DNA from: Silene conica
Taxonomy: Eukaryota; Streptophyta; Magnoliopsida; Caryophyllales; Caryophyllaceae
Length of the DNA: 64,000 bases
Direction of reading: 5' to 3'
NCBI GenBank assembly: GCA_029255685.2
Contig: CM055313.2
Location: 69,790,641-69,854,640 of the forward strand
Shown: piece after piece, positions 57,799-64,000 of the stretch
Layout: the number at the start of each line of letters is the position of its first letter
Position numbering within the stretch: the stretch's first letter is position 1
Made by a program: the position numbers and the translations under genes
Notes under the pieces: model-generated
What the model saw: only the letters and a program-made list of their open reading frames with translations
Told to the model about the DNA's origin: nothing
Database searches by the model: none

Positions 57799-59396
57799 AT
57801 TATTTGTTTACATACTTTTTTCGAATCAAGGTTCGCTAATGTCAAAACTGCATCTGGAAAATTTGATACAATTACAATTTCATCACCGGCCCCTTTACAC
57901 ATTCTTGCAATATAATGAGCAATCGTCCGTGTTATTGTTTAGTTTCTGTTTATCTACAATACGTCTTAAAACACGTTTTTAAAGCTTGTCTTGCAGCATC
58001 GAAAAATTTCAATAATAAATGATTTCATGTGTTCTTCTGAACCTCAAGCAGAACATAAAAAATCGATATCAGACCAAACATGGGGACAGTACATACTTAA
58101 ACAATCATTTGGATGGCTTGATCAAGTTGAGGCTACGAGACCACCTAATACCTTTTCTGCAAACTTCACACAGAACATATCCACCATTGTCTTCTTGTTT
58201 CGACGCTTCGTCATGATCATGTAAATATAAGGATAAAGAGATTATAGCTTACCTTTTTTCTCGGTTAAGTCATGCTTGCAATCCAACATTTGTCGTCTTG
58301 ACGGAATACATCTCTTGCGCTACGATCATTTGATATATGGACACTCATCTGGATGCCTAAAAGTTGACGCTACGAGACCAGCTAACACCTTTTCTACTAA
58401 CTTCACGCAAAACATATACACCCTTGTTTTTGTGTTTGGAAGCTACATCTTGATGTCATCTTCACCATATTTACATTCATGGTGCAGCCACATGAAATGC
58501 TTCAATGAGACTAGGCTCTCCATATAACCTATTGTAGAGCAAAAATAACCCTTGCTTCCAGTACGCTTAAGTTGTTGGGTGCCAAGGTCGTAATGGAACA
58601 ATTCTGTTTTTTGAAACTCTAGTTATTGATCGCGGGTATGAGGGTGTTCACATTTCGGCAAAGGAAACTCTAGTTGATGATAGCTAGGTAGTTAGCCCAG
58701 TCTCAAGTTCTTTATCAAACAACCAATTGTAGATTCTTCCATTTCCATTTGAAGCGCAATCCCCCTCATTTTTTTTGTATTTAAGTCCAGTTTCAAAGTT
58801 TACTAATCCGGAATTCGTCAATTCGACCTGTTTATTTTCAAACAACGACATATTTGTTGCGATCAACTAGCTTTCAAATGTTTGTAAGTCAATAATCGAG
58901 GTTTCATTTTACGTCATCTTATGATAATGTCACGGCAAGTATTATTTAGAAAAAAGAAAAAGGGAAAACTAAATAACATTGTAACATTAAATGCAAATAA
59001 AAACAATTAGATTTGAGTTGCTTAAGTGTTAAATAAACTAAACCGAAATTTAATTTCAAAATCCACACAAAAGTCTTAATCTTTTGAGTTGTTTAAGTGT
59101 TAAATAAACTAAACCGAAATTTAATTTCAAAATCCACACAAAAGTCTTAATCTTCAACGTTTGATTGTCGCTTTAATAGTCAATAACATAAAGTGTCAGT
59201 TAATTTTTACAGCCTTATAAATATAAATTTTCAAAAATTACTACCTTATAAAATAAACTCCTAAAATTACTAGCTTACTAAGCATTAGTGCATACAAATT
59301 ACACTACCAAATCCCTTTTTCCGGTGCATTTTTATGTTAATTGACCAAAATACCCTTTTAATTAAATAAAGTGGTCTCATTCTCGCATAAACCTTA
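57799..59396. other. Unclassified region with two similar coding-like segments
   Basis: On the minus strand, 57900-57800 has an open stretch MCKGAGDEIVIVSNFPDAV and LTLANLDSKKVCKQI that I cannot place. Two segments, about 58119-58205 and 58360-58445, are about 80 percent alike; on the minus strand they read DMFCVKFAEKVLGGLVAS and YMFCVKLVEKVLAGLVAST. They could be duplicated exon pieces of an unknown gene. The remainder is AT-rich with no signal apart from the 71-bp tandem repeat. Confidence 0.35.
59012..59153. repeat. 71-bp tandem duplication
   Basis: Two nearly perfect copies of TTTGAGTTGYTTAAGTGTTA... to AAAAGTCTTAATCTT, at 59012-59082 and 59083-59153. They differ at about one base, so the duplication is recent. 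No coding content. Confidence 0.92.
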
Positions 59397-59759
59397 GAGC
59401 ATCCACATCAATGGAGAGAAAACTCTCCATAGAGTGAATGGAGAAAAAAAATCTTCATAGCTTATACAATCATGGAGAGAAAATAGGATGGAGATGGAGA
59501 GTTGGGTTTTCTCCATTTGAATGGAGATCTCCTTAGGGAAAAAGGAAGAGGGAAAGGGGTTTAAAAGAGGACAGGTGGAAAGGTGGAAAAAAATGTAGAA
59601 AAGTGAAGAATAATTATAAATGGGTCCCATAAATGGAGGGTTTTTTTTATCCATGGTTGTGGGTTGATTTTGTTATTGAGAATTAATGGGATGGAGAGTT
59701 AAGGTGGATAATTTGGGTCCCATAAATGGAGAGTTTTTTATCCATAGTTGCGGATGGTC
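59397..59759. mobile_element. Tourist-like (PIF/Harbinger) MITE
   Basis: 363 bp with ends GAGCATCCACATCAATGGAG and, read inward from the right, GACCATCCGCAACTATGG. The TSD TTA is at 59394-59396 and 59760-59762. GGAGAGAAAACTCTCC-type inner repeats and ATGGAGAG words are spread over its length. No ORF of its own; the 86-codon minus-strand frame is incidental. Confidence 0.82.
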
Positions 59760-59762
59760 TTA

Positions 59763-60572
59763 TTTCCGCCTTTTCTAACTTATTCCCTTTCTAATTTCTC
59801 CATCTCCACCAAATAAACAAATTGAGTGTTGGATTTCTTCTCAAAATAATCACAAGTTCATTAATGATATCTTTTTGGCAATCACATTGAATTCGATGAA
59901 ACTAAAATAGTTGCATCATTCTCCCTTCTTGCTAGAGTTAGATAAGACACAAGTCTCAATCGTCTACCCGGATTGCCATGAGCCCAAGAGGTGCCAATAA
60001 CAGTGAGATTTCCACAAAAGCATACCCTTGAATGACAAATTGACAATTGTCTTTATTCAGTGAGCTTTGTGACATTTTTCTATACAAAACAATCAGAACT
60101 ATAAATTAAGAACCCTAATTCAATTAGAAACATCACAAACGTGCAAATCTATTGTTAGTCAACATAAAGTAAGCAGTTAAAACAATGAAGCTAAACAAAA
60201 AAGGAGGATAACTAACCTTTTACTATGATATGTTAATTGAGGGTATGCTAGAAGAAGATGAAAACAATCTCAATTTCTACGTAAATTGCATGCAAAGTCT
60301 ATGAATCATCTGTATTATATTATGATTTGATAAACTATAGAAGAATCATCGACTCTAATTTAACATTACAGTCTGGTGGCATGTCTTCTTATTGTTAAAT
60401 TTTACATCTCTTTCGTTCATTAGAAGTCCAGAACTGAATCAGCATAAGCTTTAGTAGGAGGCAAGCAGTTAAGTGAGTTGAAGGTGGGAGCAATGAGAAA
60501 CTTAGGTAGCCATTAGAGCATTAAACCATATTGGAAGAAGCAAATCAAATTACATTATTCGATGTAAATGAA
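59763..60572. other. Intergenic, nothing recognised
   Basis: About 0.8 kb of AT-rich sequence with no frame or repeat that I can identify. It ends at the terminus of the hAT element (CAGTGGCGG at 60573). Confidence 0.6.
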
Positions 60573-61461
60573 CAGTGGCGGACGCAGGAATTATTGGCAT
60601 GGGAGGCACAATAGAAAAATTATACTAAAAAAAATATACACAAAGAGAATATAAAATACGATTAAGTTTCGTCTACATTACATATCAAAATATCTTTAAC
60701 AAAAACTTAAAATCTGAAAATTAATCTAAAATCATGCGACGAGATTTCATGTTTTGGTAGCGCTTAATGATATCATCATCACTCACTCGTATAAAATAAT
60801 CTCGCTCAATAAATGTGACCAAACAATGGTTCAACAGTTTATCTCCTAATCTATTTCTCAACTTGTTTTTCACAAACTTCATAGAGGAGAAAACCCTTTC
60901 CACACTTGTCGTTGCAACCGGAAGTATCAAGACAAGCTTAATTAGCAAATAAACCCAATTATATACAATATGTTTCTTTGTTTCAACAAGCTTGACCGAA
61001 AGCTCACCAAGGTTCTTCAAATGATGAAAACTTGAATCTTTCTTCATATCACTAATATAAATATCAAGTTGATGTTCAAGATACATTATATCAACACTTG
61101 TGAACTCCGTAGGATAAAATCCGGCAAGCTCCTTCAACTTTTGCTTGTTAAAAGAAGCAAAAACATTAACCGGGCTCAAACACGCCATACATTTTAACAA
61201 CTCCTTGATTTTTTCATCAAAACAGTGTTTTAGTTCCTCAACTTGCTTATCAATCACGCACACAAATATTTCAACACGGTAATGATGAAGGTTGTCAACT
61301 TTGTGAAGACAACGCCTAGATCTTCCGGGAAGAGCATAAAAATCACTCATGTTAGGCACTTCAACTTTATGCTTTACACAAAAGTCACATATCGTCTCAT
61401 AGAAGTTGTTCCACCCATCATTTCTCAAAACTTGCAAAAGATCCACGGTCAAATCCACAAG
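60573..61461 (-). mobile_element. hAT element, 3' part, cut by a copia LTR
   Basis: The terminus CAGTGGCGGACGCAGGAA at 60573 is a typical hAT end (CAGTGGCGGA...). About 150 bp of subterminal sequence leads into the stop codon of the transposase at 60721. The element should continue beyond the copia insertion at 61462, outside the window, so the second terminus and the 8-bp TSD cannot be checked. Confidence 0.75.
60721..61461 (-). pseudogene. hAT transposase (TTF-type zinc finger / ZMYM1-like), C-terminal part
   Basis: 247 open codons on the minus strand end at TAA 60721-60723. The reading is VDLTVDLLQVLRNDGWNNFY, VPNMSDFYALPGRSRR, YRVEIFVCVIDKQVEELKHC and FDEKIKELLKCMACLSP. It ends with the hAT dimerisation domain: LILPVATTSVERVFSSMKFV, KNKLRNRLGDKLLNHCLVTF (about 60905-60800). 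That C-terminal signature (LP..T.S.ERVFS..K..K..LR..) is diagnostic of hAT transposases. The N-terminal zinc finger and the catalytic DDE first two residues are missing because a copia LTR starts at 61462. The remaining frame is undamaged, so the disruption is relatively recent. Confidence 0.88.
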
Positions 61462-62457
61462 TGTGAGGAATAAAGCATGTATTCACCCTAAACTTGCAGG
61501 ATTATAATGAAAATTACAGTTGTGATTATAGTCATAAGATAAATAAAAACATGAATAGAGTACAACCTTTAGTCCTTGTGCGAAAGGCCTAAGAACAGGA
61601 ATTAACACAAATTCCCTCCTATAACTTGCACCCAAGACTTAGATTGAGACGATGCCGCGTGTGCTAGAAATCATCTCCAACTGCCTTGCAATATAGGGAG
61701 AGCTATTGAGGTTTTAGATGTGAGATTTGAGGTTTTGGGAGAAGAGTGCTCTCAAAACCCTAATTTTCTTTGAGATTTGTTTTACAGTGAAACAAGAGTC
61801 ACCTGACATAAGGAGAGTTCTACTCCTTATGTAGTACACGGCCGAAATTTCGAATAGGGTAGGAGTGGGCTTTCCACTCTTACCTTATTCTAATTCGTGA
61901 TTCGACCCATTTAGCTAAAAGTTATTCGCGGGTTTTATTTATAAATCGCATACATGTTATCAGATATTAATGCAGTCGATGTATTAATAATGGTCTGATA
62001 AAATTACGATATTGTATAATTGCCCAAATTAATATAACTGTTTATATTAATACGCGAATACAATATTTAATTAAATATAACCGTTTATATTTAATTTACG
62101 AATTAATCATGTAATCCGTATTAGCTAAAATTATTTAATCCGTATTAAATAATAATCTCAACATCTTATTGACTAATTTAATAGTCAATACCTCTGACTA
62201 ACTGTTTAATCATATCCGGCATAAATGTGATTGTATTTTCATACCTTCACATCTCTCAAACGTGTCCTATAGGTGTAACGTATAGGGACCAGTTGATCAC
62301 CGCCATCCGTATGACAATAACGTCAAACTTATCTAGCAAGCCAACCGTTATTGATAAACGTGGATCAACTGGTAATAATACTGAAGTATGCCCTTGTGAT
62401 CCTTAAAGAGATTTAGTAAGTCATTGTACTTAATTGTCAAGGACACCAGCCCCAACA
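61462..62457 (-). repeat. 3' LTR of a second copia element (minus strand)
   Basis: 996 bp; on the minus strand TGTTGGGGCTGG (62457) to TTCCTCACA (61462). Immediately inside is AAGTGGGAGAT, the copia polypurine tract. The LTR interrupts the hAT transposase gene; the flanking ACAAG (61457-61461) would be one TSD copy, the other being outside the window. A TATA-like TATGTAGTACACGG lies near 61835 and a leader-like region near 61680-61750. Confidence 0.85.
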
Positions 62458-63320
62458 ATCTCCCACTTGTCCGTACAAGGGTATGTGCAATGACGTTATC
62501 ACACTACATATGGAGGACACAAGGCTCCAACAAACTCCCACTTGTCCGTACAAGTGTAGGTGCGATAACCGATTCTCATATCCTTTTAAAATTTCTCCCA
62601 CTCAATGTAAGACAATTTGCAAATCCGTATTCGCAAAGGTCGTATCTCACAAGTGATCTGTATCAAGAGTGGTTTCCCCGACTAGAGAGTAACTTAACTG
62701 ATAAAACGAATCTGTATTCGAGCATGGCCATGCATTTCAGTTACTACTCCTCGAGTGGCCCTGAGAAATGATAAAATCCTGATAATGGTTTGGATATTTC
62801 CCTCAACTCAAATCCTGCCGATATCGCGCAGCATGAAATAACCCAGAAAAAATCCTCTTGGCCCCTGTTACGATGACCGTGGGAAAGAAACCAAAGTTAC
62901 CCAAAATCTGCCTTAATCTCAAGAGACAGTTGAAAGTCAAAAGACTCGACTCTAAGGAACACTATGGAGGTCCTATCCACGACCTGGCACCCAATGTTAT
63001 AAAACATTTAGAACTCCATAACGTTGTCACGGGGTGTCCTACGAGATATCCGTATAACTCGCCTTTGTGATTGGTCAGTCATCCGCGTGACTTATGGCTC
63101 GTTGAACCCACCATCAACCAACGTCACAATATGATTACCTGAGTTATCAGCTCAAGTGGGTAATCAAGGACTAAAACGATGTAATGTAATTCATTTCACT
63201 TTGTGGTGTTCAAAATTGGCGTACAATTCCACATGAAAAACAAAACATTATATATCATAGCAATGAGGTTGAATAGAGTACACGAGAAAATGAATTATTA
63301 CATGAATTCATAAAAGAGTA
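62458..63320 (-). other. Copia 3' non-coding region with two PPT copies
   Basis: 860 bp between the pol stop and the LTR. It contains two tracts GACAAGTGGGAG-TTGTTGG at about 62457-62475 and 62525-62550. The block CAGGGCCACTCGAGGAG (62768-62750 on the minus strand) and following ATGGCCATGCTCG match the 3' region of the first copia element at 50811-50860. Plus-strand frames here are not genes. Confidence 0.72.
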
Positions 63321-64000
63321 CTACAACTTAGGAACACATCTAATTCCCATGGAATGAATGTGCCCTTCATGCTTATCACGTGGTAATGCTTTAGTGAGAG
63401 GATCAGCTATGTTGTCATCCGTAGCGATCTTATCAATGAAAATCTCCTTTTGCTCCACGTAATCTCTGATTAGATGAGCTTTCCGTTGTACATGCCTAGC
63501 CTTGTTGCTAGACTTATGCTCCTTAGCTTGGAAGATGGCACCTTTATTATCACAATAAACGGTGATTGGGTCATTCGAACTAGGCACTACTGATAGTCCT
63601 TGTAAGAATTGACGCATCCATATTGCTTCCTTAGCTGCTTCTGAGGCGGCATAGTACTTGGACTCAGTCGTAGAATCTGCTGTAACACTCTGTTTAGAAC
63701 TTTTCCAGCTGACAGCAGCGCCATTAAGAGTAAAAACGAATCCAGACTGAGATTTCGAGTCATCTCGATCCGTTCGGAAGCTAGCATCTGCGTAACCCGT
63801 GGCGTAGAGCGTTGAGTCGCCTCCATAAGTCAATCCCCAATCTTTAGTCCTCCGTAGGTACTTAAGAATGTTTTTCACGGCCATCCAGTGTTGTTCACCT
63901 GGATGAGCTTGGAATCGACTGGTCATACTCAATGCATATGCAACGTCTGGACGTGTGCATATCATGGCATACATGATCGATCCTATTGCCGAAGCATAAG
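63321..64000 (-). CDS. Copia polyprotein, RT end and RNase H (partial)
   Basis: The frame is open from the window's right edge to TAA 63321-63323. The start reads YASAIGSIMYAMICTRPDVA, the conserved end of copia reverse transcriptase. RNase H then follows: GYADASFRTDRDDSKSQSGF (first catalytic Asp), WKSSKQSVTADSTTESKYYA (Glu), VYCDNKGAIFQAKEHKSSNK (Asp) and IRDYVEQKEIFIDKIATDDN. It ends with IADPLTKALPRDKHEGHI. All catalytic acids are present and there is no stop in 226 codons, so this element may have a functional pol. The upstream domains (gag, protease, integrase, RT core) lie outside the window. Confidence 0.93.
   Translation of the reverse strand, partial: YASAIGSIMYAMICTRPDVAYALSMTSRFQAHPGEQHWMAVKNILKYLRRTKDWGLTYGGDSTLYATGYADASFRTDRDDSKSQSGFVFTLNGAAVSWKSSKQSVTADSTTESKYYAASEAAKEAIWMRQFLQGLSVVPSSNDPITVYCDNKGAIFQAKEHKSSNKARHVQRKAHLIRDYVEQKEIFIDKIATDDNIADPLTKALPRDKHEGHIHSMGIRCVPKL

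Noticed and set aside
62424..63070. Plus-strand frames of 115 and 70 codons
   Set aside because: They lie antisense in the copia LTR and 3' non-coding region, which explains the sequence.

Overview
This window looks like nuclear DNA from a flowering plant, probably a eudicot. It holds plant-type Ty3/gypsy, Ty1/copia, CACTA, hAT, PIF/Harbinger and Helitron elements, AT-rich intergenic DNA and plant RNase T2-like sequences with introns. The palindromes ACTCGGTCGAGT and CTCGATCGAG recur in it and made me think of Caryophyllales, but that is a weak guess. I see no rRNA, tRNA, CRISPR array, bacterial operon or clearly intact host gene. Almost everything is transposons nested inside other transposons or inside a decayed tandem repeat.

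Region 1 (1-28100). After a CACTA transposase scrap and an LTR fragment comes a head-to-tail array of about 3.2 kb units starting at 837, 4072, 13495 and 16716. Each complete unit carries two convergent RNase T2 (S-RNase/S-like RNase type) pseudogenes. They are recognised by the active-site blocks FTIHGLW and FWAHEW, a donor-like GT at the same point, and a final exon. Unit 2 is interrupted (7771-12838) by a short-TIR DNA element with TTCAG repeats near its ends. That element carries a TAA/AAC microsatellite, and a non-LTR retrotransposon (8573-12517) sits in the microsatellite. The retrotransposon has N-terminal zinc fingers, a reverse transcriptase with YLDDG, and a C-terminal CCHC plus restriction-like endonuclease signature. 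Unit 4 is interrupted by a PIF/Harbinger element (16939-26505, TSD TTA). This contains a non-autonomous Ty3/gypsy element (17375-25533, TSD TATGT) and a small hAT-like element (25922-26400, 8-bp TSD).

Region 2 (28100-57800). A minus-strand retroelement related to Athila-type ORF1 elements is present in two partial copies. Copy 1 (28381-52829) is split by a chromovirus-like LTR element (29647-36191, TSD ATCAT, itself holding a Helitron) and by a Ty1/copia element (37396-52306, TSD ACTCC). The copia element holds a CACTA transposon (40761-45770, TSD TAC) with a ULP1-like protease gene fragment, and a probable solo LTR (46956-48463). Copy 2 lies between LTRs at 52830-54184 and 56391-57798.

Region 3 (57800-64000). 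Unclassified sequence is followed by a Tourist-like MITE (59397-59759) and a hAT transposase gene on the minus strand (60721-61461). That gene is cut by the LTR of a second copia element, which runs off the window's right edge with its RNase H domain readable.

Two patterns cut across families. Clustered short GC-rich palindromes lie just upstream of TATA boxes in several unrelated LTRs, and polypurine-tract-like sequences are duplicated in three retroelement families. These, the endonuclease-type LINE in a TAA microsatellite, and the paired RNase T2 array are the most interesting observations.
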